Shown: positions 18,371 to 26,822 of the stretch, piece by piece
Layout: every line of letters begins with the position of its first letter
Numbering within the stretch: position 1 is the first letter of the stretch
DNA from: Bacillota bacterium
GTDB taxonomy: Bacteria; Bacillota; Clostridia; Acetivibrionales; DSM-1351
Length of the DNA: 64,000 nucleotides
Assembly (NCBI GenBank): GCA_023392075.1
Contig: JAEVZU010000193.1
Coordinates: forward strand, 11,646-75,645
Direction of reading: 5' to 3'
Notes under the pieces: generated by a model
The model's input: only the letters and a program-made list of their open reading frames with translations
Databases searched by the model: none
Told to the model about the DNA's origin: nothing
Made by a program: the position numbers and the translations under genes

Positions 18371-18561
18371 ATGGACTTTAAGTGTACGAATGATCAAGTT
18401 ATTAGAATTGAAAATGATTTAAAGCCTAAAGTTGAAACAGCCCTTGAAGGGTACAAAATCATTTATGAAAAGCTGGACTCTCTGGACAAAAAGTTGAAAT
18501 TATCAACTCAAAGGTCGAACAGCAGGAAGTAGAAATTAAAGTTATTAAAGGCGGTAAATAA
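18371..18561 (+). pseudogene. Frameshifted small coiled-coil protein gene
   Basis: From ATG 18371 a 53-codon frame encodes a charged, helical sequence (MDFKCTNDQVIRIENDL, later KIIYEKLDSLDKK) and stops at 18532. In the next frame the reading continues naturally as VEIINSKVEQQEVEIKVIKGGK and stops at 18559-18561. The two halves join at an A-run near 18488 if one base is restored. This looks like a gene of about 62 residues broken by a one-base deletion, or a slippage site. No good ribosome site is visible. The heptad-like sequence resembles small helical phage or coiled-coil proteins; no function is claimed. Confidence 0.55.
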
Positions 18562-18587
18562 ATTTAAATATATATAAAGCATTCAAC

Positions 18588-18820
18588 AGTGCTCCCGTAC
18601 TAACATCAAAAAATGGACAGCTCACAAAGTACATGCTTGAAATTTGTACGGCTCATCACAAGTATTTTTGCCGTCGCAGAACACTCAACATCCTGTTTCG
18701 GGTTGCTGCTCAAATCTGCGTCCTGCGGATTTGCCAGCAAAAACACTTGCGTTTCGCCTGTAATTTCAGGCATGTACTTTTAACAGAGCTTCCCATTTTT
18801 TGAAGTTGCACTCGCGCACT
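18588..18820 (-). repeat. Palindromic intergenic repeat, copy C (inner part with head)
   Basis: A 233-bp copy lacking the outer terminal repeats but keeping long arms: AACATCAAAAAATGG with CCATTTTTTGAAGTT, and AAAGTACATGCTTGAAAT with ATTTCAGGCATGTACTTT. The three-way head is complete: closing stem 18659-18673 with 18735-18749, hairpins 18676-18709 and 18711-18733, and the same junction linkers as copies B and D. The second hairpin uses a different stem (CAAATCTG/CGGATTTG) around loop CGTCCTG. It lies 69 bp after the stop of the GH94 gene. Confidence 0.85.
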
Positions 18821-18889
18821 ATGATGAATTGTAATACATGTAATGCAATTGTCGTTCTGCAACGGCTCTTTTGCTTTACATATGCTTTT

Positions 18890-21637
18890 TTACTTTCCTA
18901 AAACAACTTCAACAGTACAGCTATCCTTACCGTCCAGCAATTGTTCCAGCGACGTTTTATAGATTTTTGCAGACTTGCCTGCATTTGTCTCAAAGCCTAT
19001 AGCATTTCCATCTATTTTAATCCCCTCAATTTTATAATCCTCATAATCCAGGCCCTGCGGGTTGGAGTAAACCAATTCCACTCTCTTTCCCAGGAAGAAA
19101 GCCTGTGCCGCCGCTGTTCCATTGCTGTCAAACTGTTCCTTTACCAGCTTTGGAGCCAGAACAAGATCTCCGTATTCACCTCTGAAGCCGAACATTTCGG
19201 TAAGTACGGTCATCAGCAGCCAGCTTGCGGAACCTGACAGATAGTGATACATTCCCCTGCCTTCATGGGATATGTACTCTGGTATACCCGGATATATCCC
19301 CGCCTTTTCGGTATTGTTGGGAAGTGCATAAATTGTTTTGAACACTTCATAGGCTTCCTTTATATACCCTCTTTTGTACAAACCGTTCATAAACATTACA
19401 ACCATGTGGTTGAAGGTTCCGCCTGTCTCCTTTTCACCGTAGACAACCGCATAACCTCTTCCGAAGTTCAGTGTATTGGGTCCCAAAGGTGTTGTAAGTC
19501 TGAAGCCCCCCGTATCAGGGTCTTTCAAAATTGCTTTTGCAGCTTTGAAGGCCTTTTTGATCTGCTCATCTGTTGCAGCCCCCGACATAATGGCAAAGGT
19601 CTGTGCTGTCAGATTCATTCGTGTGCAGTCTTCATGGTCTCCGTCCACCCTGTTGCCGTCATTGTTGTAATAGCCGTTAAAGAAGCCGTAACCTGTCTTC
19701 GATTCAATCCATTCATTTTCCCTGACATGCTTGAGTATCCAGTTGCCCATTTCTGTCAGATCTGCTGCCAGCAAATGGATTTCTACCTCTGTCTTTTCCC
19801 CTGAGAAACAGTTATTGACGGCATCAAAATATTTTTCAAGCCTCTTCCGCTTGTCGGCTGCCGAATTGTAATCAACCCTGCCGTTCAAGCCTGTCAGCAC
19901 AATTAATTCTTTAAACAACGGAATAGTCTCTGTCTTTTTAACTTTTTTGTATTGCAGCAGGAGTTGGGCAATGGTTATGAGATTCCAACCATAGAAGGCT
20001 GAGAACGGAACTGTTTCGCCCTTTTCATTTGCCATATCCAGCAGGTCGTTCCAATCTGCGTCTTCCAGCTTCAGGTTGTTGTGATCCCCCACATTATGGA
20101 AACAGGTAAGGTGCTGAACCAATACATGTTCAAGCAGGCTGCCGCAGTAAACGTCTCCCGACACGGTTTTCTGCTGTGTTCCGTCAGCAGGCTTCCAGCT
20201 GTTGTCTTTTGCCTTTGCCCTGCTTATCTGGTGATCCTTCCAATATGGCAATTCTGTAAAGAATACCTCCACATCGCCTGTTTGATCTGCATAAAGCCTG
20301 GTTGTGTAATACGGCCATATTCCATGGTCCATCCATACTCTCGAAATTTTATTGCGGTCTGCGGCAAACCTTCCCAGGCCTTTTTCTATGATGGTCGCAT
20401 TGCTGCCGTCCAATCTTACTCCGCCGAAGCTTGCTGTAAGCGTACCCTTCATCTCTTCAGGACTTTGGAGCAGCAATGCCAGGCAGTCCTGCCACAGGTC
20501 CCGCCAGCCTCTTCCGCCTCTGCCGTAGTCAAAATGCGGCAGGAAAGAGTTTCCGTAAATTTTTCTCAATACAGGCTGCAAAGCTACCCAACGCATCCAT
20601 TTGTTGAAACTCTCATGGCCTGTTTTGAAAGAAATCCTTTCAACTCTTCCTTTCCAGTAGTTCATGTTTTCTTCAAGAGCTTTGGCAGCTTTTTCAGCAC
20701 TGCCGTATCTTTCTAAACAGCGTAATACTTCTGATTTTTCCTGAGTTACTCCTTCGATTAAAATATAACCCCTGGTTTCTCCCGGAGCCAGAACAGCTGC
20801 TTCAAACCTCATGGCGCCGATTGCCTCCATACCGTCGCGCCTGTTGGGGGGAACCTGATAAGGGGGAATATTGGCAACCACCGCCCTCGGCCATTCAAAG
20901 CTGCCTCCCTCTCCAATGAATTCAGTGACTGTCGGGAACTGGCCTACAGGTTTTTCCTTATTTTCTCCTATGGCCAAAGCAAAATAAATAGTGCTGTTAG
21001 GCTTATGACCCCTTTCATCATGTATGATAGCAGGCTTTACTTCAAGACCGTAATCATTCATTTCAATTCTGTGGGCCAGTGAAGTCCAGTGATTGTGATC
21101 ACGCTGACTGTCGGCAGATCTGCCGTACAGGGGCAGGGCTGTGGTAGGAGTCAATGTAATGGCTTCACCGGAAATGTTAGTGACTTTTACCCACATTATT
21201 TCAACTGCATCATCCGTTACAGGAGCAAAGCTGATAATCTCGGATTTTATTCCCGCCTCCCGGTCTTCTCTTATTAATGTATGCGCAAGAAAAGCACCTT
21301 TTATTGTAACATCGGTTTTTTCATTTTCGGTAAAAAGCTCTGAAAGCTGCTTTGCAGAATTCCCGGTAAGAGAGTATGCACCTGTCCTGTCACTGTAAAC
21401 CCAAAAGTTTCTTGCCGACCTGGTATTGTATAAGTCAGTCATTACCAAAGGTAATCTGAGAAAGCTGTGCTGTCCTGTAGTCGCATCACCGTGCAGGGTT
21501 GGTGTAACCGACCCCATTATTCCCGCTTCATTGCATATGGGGAAGTAAAGCTGATTAAGAGTATGTGGATTTTTCCATTCAAATGACCCCTTATCATCAG
21601 TGTAAACCCATTTTACATTTTTAATGTTGTTAGACAT
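18890..21637 (-). CDS. GH94-family beta-glycoside phosphorylase
   Basis: A 915-residue enzyme with the four-part GH94 layout: N-terminal beta-sandwich (~1-290), helical linker, (alpha/alpha)6 barrel (~340-790) and a C-terminal beta domain. The barrel holds YGRGGRGWRDLWQD (~371-384) and ADWND (527-531), the motif carrying the catalytic acid Asp; phosphate acts as nucleophile. Such enzymes split beta-linked disaccharides or oligosaccharides to sugar-1-phosphate, saving ATP. Lacking a signal peptide, it is cytoplasmic. Specificity (cellobiose, cellodextrin, laminaribiose, other) is not readable. Start 21637 has GGAG upstream. It follows the activase gene by 160 bp. Confidence 0.82.
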   Translation of the reverse strand: MSNNIKNVKWVYTDDKGSFEWKNPHTLNQLYFPICNEAGIMGSVTPTLHGDATTGQHSFLRLPLVMTDLYNTRSARNFWVYSDRTGAYSLTGNSAKQLSELFTENEKTDVTIKGAFLAHTLIREDREAGIKSEIISFAPVTDDAVEIMWVKVTNISGEAITLTPTTALPLYGRSADSQRDHNHWTSLAHRIEMNDYGLEVKPAIIHDERGHKPNSTIYFALAIGENKEKPVGQFPTVTEFIGEGGSFEWPRAVVANIPPYQVPPNRRDGMEAIGAMRFEAAVLAPGETRGYILIEGVTQEKSEVLRCLERYGSAEKAAKALEENMNYWKGRVERISFKTGHESFNKWMRWVALQPVLRKIYGNSFLPHFDYGRGGRGWRDLWQDCLALLLQSPEEMKGTLTASFGGVRLDGSNATIIEKGLGRFAADRNKISRVWMDHGIWPYYTTRLYADQTGDVEVFFTELPYWKDHQISRAKAKDNSWKPADGTQQKTVSGDVYCGSLLEHVLVQHLTCFHNVGDHNNLKLEDADWNDLLDMANEKGETVPFSAFYGWNLITIAQLLLQYKKVKKTETIPLFKELIVLTGLNGRVDYNSAADKRKRLEKYFDAVNNCFSGEKTEVEIHLLAADLTEMGNWILKHVRENEWIESKTGYGFFNGYYNNDGNRVDGDHEDCTRMNLTAQTFAIMSGAATDEQIKKAFKAAKAILKDPDTGGFRLTTPLGPNTLNFGRGYAVVYGEKETGGTFNHMVVMFMNGLYKRGYIKEAYEVFKTIYALPNNTEKAGIYPGIPEYISHEGRGMYHYLSGSASWLLMTVLTEMFGFRGEYGDLVLAPKLVKEQFDSNGTAAAQAFFLGKRVELVYSNPQGLDYEDYKIEGIKIDGNAIGFETNAGKSAKIYKTSLEQLLDGKDSCTVEVVLGK

Positions 21638-21773
21638 TTTAAGCTCCATTTCCGCATCGTGCAAAACGAATTTGCCCAATGCAGAACCAAAAATTTCAAA
21701 CAAAATTTTTTATGGGCTTAAATTCAATTTATTGCACGTGCCATTTATTTTTTAGTGCCTAAAAAACAGGCAC

Positions 21774-21803
21774 TTGTACAGTTGATTGCTCAACGGGTTA
21801 ATT
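21774..21803 (-). repeat. Remnant of the palindromic repeat, copy G
   Basis: GTACAGTTGATTGCTCAACG resembles the right end of copy B with its middle deleted, and ends CAACGGGTTAATT like the terminal repeat. The repeat end overlaps the activase stop codon (21798-21800). A perfect 7-bp hairpin AGTGCCT/AGGCACT (21754-21774) adjoins it. Confidence 0.5.
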
Positions 21804-22724
21804 CATTTTGAAATTAGTACAGCCAAATTTTTTCAAAATACATGACCATTCATCTTTTGTCTGCCGGCTTGTATTTTCAAGCATGAGCTGCCGCCCTTCA
21901 AGGCCGATACCTGTTCCCTTTGAAATTCCAAGGTTATGGTAGGGCATTATCTCAATACCCTCCAGCAGAAGATATTTTTTTGAAAGTTCTGCAATCCCCT
22001 TCAAGTGGTCCTCGGTATCATTAACCGACGGAATCAGCGGACACCGCAGAATTATCCGGGCATTTTTTTTATATAGAAAATCCAGATTTGATAAAATAAG
22101 CTCATCGGAAACACCGGTAAGTTTCTTGTGCCTGGCACTATCCGTATCCTTGTAATCAAAAAGGAAAGTATCAACATAGGGAAAAATTTTTTTATAGTTC
22201 TTTTCGGGTGCATAACCGCAGGTTTCAATACATGTATGTATACCGGCCTCCCTGCATTTTTTCAAAAGCTCCGATGCGGCCTCCGGCTGAAGCATGGGTT
22301 CCCCTCCGGACAAGGTCACACCCCCGCCCGACATTGTATAGAAATCCATATCGCTTTTAACCTCATCAAAAATTGCCTCAACGTCAAGCTTTTGACCAAA
22401 TATGCTCAATGCCTCATAGTAACATGCTTCAACGCACTTTCCGCATGCGATGCACAAACCGAATTTAACCATATGCCGGTCCTGTTCAATCTGATGAGCA
22501 CCTGTAGGACACACACCTACACATGCCATGCAGTCCACACACTTATCCCTGTTAAAAAAAAGCTGCGGTTCACTGCTCCAGGATTCAGGGTTATGACACC
22601 ACCCGCATCTTAAGGGACATCCCTTAAAGAAAACTGTCGTGCGGATACCCGGACCGTCATGTATTGATGCACGTAGAATACTGATAATTGTTGCCTTGCC
22701 GGAAAAAGACAAATATGTCACCAC
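21798..22724 (-). CDS. Glycyl radical enzyme activase (radical SAM)
   Basis: About 305 residues. The radical SAM motif is CPLRCGWC after IHDGPGIRTTVFFKG. Two ferredoxin-like cluster motifs follow (CVDCMACVGVCP and CIACGKCVEACY), typical of activases outside the pyruvate formate-lyase branch. TLSGGEPMLQ binds SAM. It abstracts hydrogen from the Gly of its partner, most simply the enzyme at 14.5-16.7 kb. GAGGTGGTG overlaps the possible starts: GTG at 22724 or 22721, or TTG at 22712, whose spacing is better. The GH94 gene follows on the same strand. Confidence 0.9.
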   Translation of the reverse strand: MVTYLSFSGKATIISILRASIHDGPGIRTTVFFKGCPLRCGWCHNPESWSSEPQLFFNRDKCVDCMACVGVCPTGAHQIEQDRHMVKFGLCIACGKCVEACYYEALSIFGQKLDVEAIFDEVKSDMDFYTMSGGGVTLSGGEPMLQPEAASELLKKCREAGIHTCIETCGYAPEKNYKKIFPYVDTFLFDYKDTDSARHKKLTGVSDELILSNLDFLYKKNARIILRCPLIPSVNDTEDHLKGIAELSKKYLLLEGIEIMPYHNLGISKGTGIGLEGRQLMLENTSRQTKDEWSCILKKFGCTNFKMN

Positions 22725-22897
22725 CTCAATAGTATAATTGTTTGAATATTGATATAGAGTTCAGGAAGTGTATCCAATCAAGCAAATGAACGTTCCTTGT
22801 GATACTATTATTCTAACTGTTAACCTTGTAAAGTTCTTGTGTGGAATTGATATATAATTTGTACTGTATTGATTATTTATGATAATTCAACAAATAC

Positions 22898-22932
22898 AAA
22901 AACCCCATTTGCCATAGCAAACGGGGTTTTTG
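22898..22932 (-). terminator. Intrinsic terminator after the first binding-protein gene
   Basis: AAAACCCCGTTTG pairs with CAAATGGGGTTTTT on the minus strand, with T-tracts on both sides. It lies 36 bp after the lipoprotein stop codon and ends the importer operon. Confidence 0.85.
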
Positions 22933-22967
22933 CGATATTTAATTTCTAATATTGATTTGAAATAATA

Positions 22968-24551
22968 TTACTTTCTGCTTGCTTTAAAGCTGTCCAGCTG
23001 TTTGTGGCATTCGGCCAGAATCTTATCCAGGCCTGCATCTTTTTGCTTTTGAATGTATTCATCCACAGCCCTGTCAATATTCTCAGCCTTTACAAGCCCA
23101 TAGATCAAAGGTCTTCCAAACTCCTGGAATATCTGATCCCTTCTGGATATTTCATTTTTTATGCTGTCAGTGTTATAAAAAATACCGTCTACAGGATTAT
23201 CAATATTCACAGGATTCTTTGCATAATCCGCTTCCCTCTGCCAGAAACCTTCACCGTAAGTTGCATCAGGTCTCATAAACTGTGGCTTCCATAAAGTCCA
23301 CTGACCTGGCCAGTCCATATAGTTGCTGTTTGCAGATGTCATGCCGTTTGGATATTTTGCCGTTTTTCCGTCCAACACATATGTCTTGCCTTCTATCCCA
23401 TAAAATACCATATCGTAAAATTCCTGATTTGTTTCCATCATATTCATCCACATAAGCGCTCTTTCAGGATTTTTAGCATTTCTGTTAACACACATGGTGT
23501 TTCCTAAAGGTGTGCGGTTGAAAAATTTGTTTTCAGGATATAATTCAGAGTAATCCTTCGTAAAAGCAGGATCTTTGAACGGTTCGGTTGCCAGGGACCA
23601 TTCATGGGTGATAACCCTGCACAAGGTCTTTCCGTTGTCCCATTTATCCTGTTCATACATCTTGTCTGTCATTTCATCTTTTGAAATGATTCCGTCTTCT
23701 ACCCATTTTCTTATGATTTTAACCGTATCCCTGAAGGTTTCTGTCTGCTCAATGGGAATAAGCTTTGAAACGTCTCCGTTAACATCATAATAGAAATTGT
23801 GGAATTCAGCATCCATCAGCCCGTCTCTGAGCAAAGTTACCTGGAATACCTGGTTCAGGTTGTTCTGCCCCAGAGCCAGTATTGTCTGATCGGGGTAAGC
23901 CTTCTTGAACTCATGCACCACCGTGTCAATATCCTCAATGGTTTTAACAGAATTCTGTTCGATCTTTATCCCGGCCTTTTCAGCCGCATCAGATCTCCAG
24001 TCAAACCAGGGACGCAGACTCCCCGATAAAGTCCAGGGAAGGGCTACAACCTTATCTCCCACAGTTGCAGGTCTGAGGGTTCCTGTTTCCTGATATTTTT
24101 TGTACAGATCAGGTGCATATTTGGGCAGCAGCTGTGAAATGTCCATGTATGCGCCCTTGTTCTGCATCTGGGTGTAAGCCTGCCAGGGTCCGTCATAGTT
24201 CATATCCCAGTCATCACCCGAAGCTGCCATAACCATCAGCTTGTCCTTGTAATCACCAAAGGCTATCCAGTTTACTTCATAAGTACAGTTCAATTTATCT
24301 TTGAACTTTTCTGCCAGAGCGTTCCATACCTCATCTGCCGCAGATTTCTTGTCTCCCGGAAAATAAAATCTGAGATTGACAGGTTCCAAAGTCTCTGCAG
24401 TACTGCCTCCCGCATCAGAACCGGTTACCGAAGAAGTCTGACTTCCGCTGTTCCGGGCAGTCCCCCCGGAACCTCCGCATCCTGCAAGCATACTGCTGAA
24501 AATCATAAGTGCAACCGTCACAGCCAACATTTTTACCAATACCTTTTTCAT
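22968..24551 (-). CDS. Extracellular sugar-binding lipoprotein, importer 1 (YtcQ/LplA-like)
   Basis: A 527-residue lipoprotein; the signal peptide ends in the lipobox SMLAGC, followed by a Gly/Ser-rich linker. The body is a family-1 solute-binding fold of the long LplA/YtcQ type, including GDDWDMNYDGPWQAY and YMDWPGQWTLWKPQFMRP. It captures an oligosaccharide outside the membrane for the two permeases encoded just upstream. No ATPase is encoded here, as usual for these systems, which share an MsmX-type ATPase. It is closely similar along its length to the lipoprotein at 47.5-49.1 kb. AAGGGGAGC precedes the start. Confidence 0.9.
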   Translation of the reverse strand: MKKVLVKMLAVTVALMIFSSMLAGCGGSGGTARNSGSQTSSVTGSDAGGSTAETLEPVNLRFYFPGDKKSAADEVWNALAEKFKDKLNCTYEVNWIAFGDYKDKLMVMAASGDDWDMNYDGPWQAYTQMQNKGAYMDISQLLPKYAPDLYKKYQETGTLRPATVGDKVVALPWTLSGSLRPWFDWRSDAAEKAGIKIEQNSVKTIEDIDTVVHEFKKAYPDQTILALGQNNLNQVFQVTLLRDGLMDAEFHNFYYDVNGDVSKLIPIEQTETFRDTVKIIRKWVEDGIISKDEMTDKMYEQDKWDNGKTLCRVITHEWSLATEPFKDPAFTKDYSELYPENKFFNRTPLGNTMCVNRNAKNPERALMWMNMMETNQEFYDMVFYGIEGKTYVLDGKTAKYPNGMTSANSNYMDWPGQWTLWKPQFMRPDATYGEGFWQREADYAKNPVNIDNPVDGIFYNTDSIKNEISRRDQIFQEFGRPLIYGLVKAENIDRAVDEYIQKQKDAGLDKILAECHKQLDSFKASRK

Positions 24552-24600
24552 AAATATCGCTCCCCTTCTTTATATTACTATAAGGCATACGCCAATACAG

Positions 24601-25485
24601 TCAACCCTTAACCGCACCGACCATGATCCCTTTTACAAAATATCTCTGCACAAAAGGATACAGCAGTATGATCGGACCTATTGTTACAATTGTTACGGCC
24701 ATTTTTATTCCCTCTGCAGGTATGGTCGCCGAAACCTGCTGCATCATCGACGCATTGGGAGATGATTGAAGGAAGGTGACATTGGAGACAATGGTGCGGA
24801 GCAACAGCTGCAGCGGCTGTTTCGCAGTTTCATCCACCAGCATGAGCCCAAGCCACCAGTCATTCCAGTAACCCAGTGCTGCAAAGAGCCCGACCGTTGC
24901 AAGTGCAGGCTTGGCCAGGGGCAGCATTATTTTTACGAAAATTGTGAACTCCCCGGCCCCGTCTATTTTTGCAGATTCATGCATTTCATCAGGTATGGAC
25001 TGGAAGAAATTCCTTAAAAGCAGAATATACCATGCATACGCCAGATATGGGATGATAAGGGCAATGATTTTATCCTTCAGGTGCAGATAATTTACACAGA
25101 CTATATACCATGGAACCATGCCTCCGCTGAACAGCATTGTTATTATGGTATAAATTGAAAGAAACCTTCTGCACTTCAGTTCCTTTCTTGACAAAACATA
25201 TCCTGCCATGGCATTTATCAATAAATTAAAGAAAGTACCTGCAACCGTAACAAATATTGTAACCTTGTACGCATTTAATATTCTGTTGGCATCCAGAAAC
25301 AGTATTTTATAGGATATAAAGCTTATGGATTTCGGAAACAAGGTAAAGCCGTATTTAAGAATATCCTTTTCAGGGGACAGTGACCCGCTGATTACCATAA
25401 GGAACGGCAGCAGACAGAACATTGAAAACAATGTTACCAATACATATGAAGCAATAGAAAAAGCACTGATTTTACCCTTTCGCAT
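24601..25485 (-). CDS. ABC sugar permease, importer 1 (YtcP-like)
   Basis: A 294-residue protein with six predicted membrane segments. The cytoplasmic EAA loop is ESAKIDGAGEFTIFVKIMLP, which contacts the ATPase, and the C-terminus is FVKGIMVGAVKG, typical of the YtcP subgroup. It pairs with the LplB-like permease encoded 14 bp upstream to form the channel. It is about as similar to the permease at 49.2 kb as the other paralogous pairs in the two modules. Confidence 0.9.
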   Translation of the reverse strand: MRKGKISAFSIASYVLVTLFSMFCLLPFLMVISGSLSPEKDILKYGFTLFPKSISFISYKILFLDANRILNAYKVTIFVTVAGTFFNLLINAMAGYVLSRKELKCRRFLSIYTIITMLFSGGMVPWYIVCVNYLHLKDKIIALIIPYLAYAWYILLLRNFFQSIPDEMHESAKIDGAGEFTIFVKIMLPLAKPALATVGLFAALGYWNDWWLGLMLVDETAKQPLQLLLRTIVSNVTFLQSSPNASMMQQVSATIPAEGIKMAVTIVTIGPIILLYPFVQRYFVKGIMVGAVKG

Positions 25486-25499
25486 GTTAAGCCTCCTTT

Positions 25500-26459
25500 T
25501 TAGAATATCGCTGAATCCTTATCCATTTTACGGGCCCATAAATTAGATGAAATGACCAGTACAAAGGATATGATTGATTGAACAAAACCTGCAGCCGATG
25601 CCATACCTATGTCTCCGGTCTGCTTAAGGCCCCGGTATACGAAAGTGTCTATAACATCCGATGAGGAAAAAATCTGTGAAGCATCTCCAACTATTGCATA
25701 AAACATTCCAAAATCAGCATTCATGATTTTTCCCACCTGAAGCAATGTCAGAATAATTATGGTAGGTCTGAGAAGAGGCAGCGTGATATATTTGATTTCA
25801 TGCCATTTGGATGCACCGTCTATCTGAGCCGCCTCATAATAGGAGCTGTCTATACCGGTCAGTGTGGCAAGATACATTATGGCTCCATAGCCAGATATTT
25901 TCCACCTGTTGATCATTACCAGTATAAACGGCCAGGCTGCCGGTTTACTGTACCACTCAACTCTGGGGATTCCAAGAGAGGCCAGCAGTCCGTTAATTGT
26001 GCCATTATCGGTACTGAAAAAATTGTAGGCAAACACTCCGACAACTATCCACGACACAAAATAAGGAAGGATTGTAATGGACTGTGTTACTTTTTTAAAC
26101 CGTTTATTTCCTATTTCATTCAGCAACAGTGCAAGGCTTACCTCAAAAAATACTCCAAACGCAATAAATAAACCGTTTAAAACAATTGTATTTCTAAAAG
26201 CCCTTAACGCCGAATCCGAGCTGAACAGAAAAATGAAATTATTATAGATAGGCTGGGTCCAATCGCTCCCCCATATCCCCTGCTTGAAATTTACATCCTT
26301 AAAAGCCAGGATAAGCCCCGAAAGCGGCAGATAATTAAACAATAGAAGAAGCAGCATTGCAGGTAAAAACATCATATACAAAGATTTATGTTTTGCAATA
26401 TCTTTTAATATTACCTTAAAAGCATTACCCCTTTTGTCATATACATTTTGAACCTTCAT
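25500..26459 (-). CDS. ABC sugar permease, importer 1 (LplB/YteP-like)
   Basis: A 319-residue protein with six membrane segments and the EAA loop DGASKWHEIKYITLPLLRP. The N-terminal MFLPAMLLLLLFNYLPLSG and the DKDSAIF ending are typical of LplB/YteP permeases. It is the first gene of the operon LplB-YtcP-lipoprotein. Its promoter region is shared with a divergent membrane-bound AraC regulator. Confidence 0.9.
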   Translation of the reverse strand: MKVQNVYDKRGNAFKVILKDIAKHKSLYMMFLPAMLLLLLFNYLPLSGLILAFKDVNFKQGIWGSDWTQPIYNNFIFLFSSDSALRAFRNTIVLNGLFIAFGVFFEVSLALLLNEIGNKRFKKVTQSITILPYFVSWIVVGVFAYNFFSTDNGTINGLLASLGIPRVEWYSKPAAWPFILVMINRWKISGYGAIMYLATLTGIDSSYYEAAQIDGASKWHEIKYITLPLLRPTIIILTLLQVGKIMNADFGMFYAIVGDASQIFSSSDVIDTFVYRGLKQTGDIGMASAAGFVQSIISFVLVISSNLWARKMDKDSAIF

Positions 26460-26822
26460 AATAAATACCCCTTAATTTTTAAATTGTTCGGGAAATACTT
26501 TAAGCAAATACGTATCCGCTTGGAACATTTTTATCATAGTATCAAGCCGTACTTTTTTATAGTCAAAACTTTTAACTTTCAGTATTAAAACTCCAAAAGT
26601 GCAGGTATAATATTTCAAAATAAGGTATAAAAATCACAACTGGAGCCTGCAGCCAGGCATCATCAGGGCCGGAATACTTGCTAAAACCCGCCGTGTATTA
26701 TAGAATAAAGTTGTCCAAAAATATTCAAGTGATCCATTCAAGAGAATTCTGATTTTAAGAGGTATGTGTCAAATAAAAATTTAGTTTAAATATTTTAATA
26801 TTATTTCCATTTGGAGGCTATA
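26460..26822. promoter_or_regulatory. Divergent control region, importer 1 and its regulator
   Basis: The gap is 363 bp without a gene. For the minus-strand operon, TTGACT (26561-26566) and GATACT (26538-26543) are spaced by 17, about 80 bp before the first permease. For the plus strand a TATAAT lies at 26606-26611 without a convincing -35. The word TATAGTCAA (26558-26566) recurs in the matching region of importer 3 (51156-51164). Confidence 0.45.

Noticed and set aside
18588..18820. Three-way junction read as a 5' riboswitch
   Set aside because: All copies with the head follow stop codons rather than precede start codons, and the arms are far longer than in riboswitches; none matches a ligand-binding core I know.
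26558..26566. TATAGTCAA as a regulator-specific operator
   Set aside because: It also occurs in reverse near 16847-16855 and contains a -35-like TTGACT in the other direction; too short and AT-rich to separate from promoter sequence.
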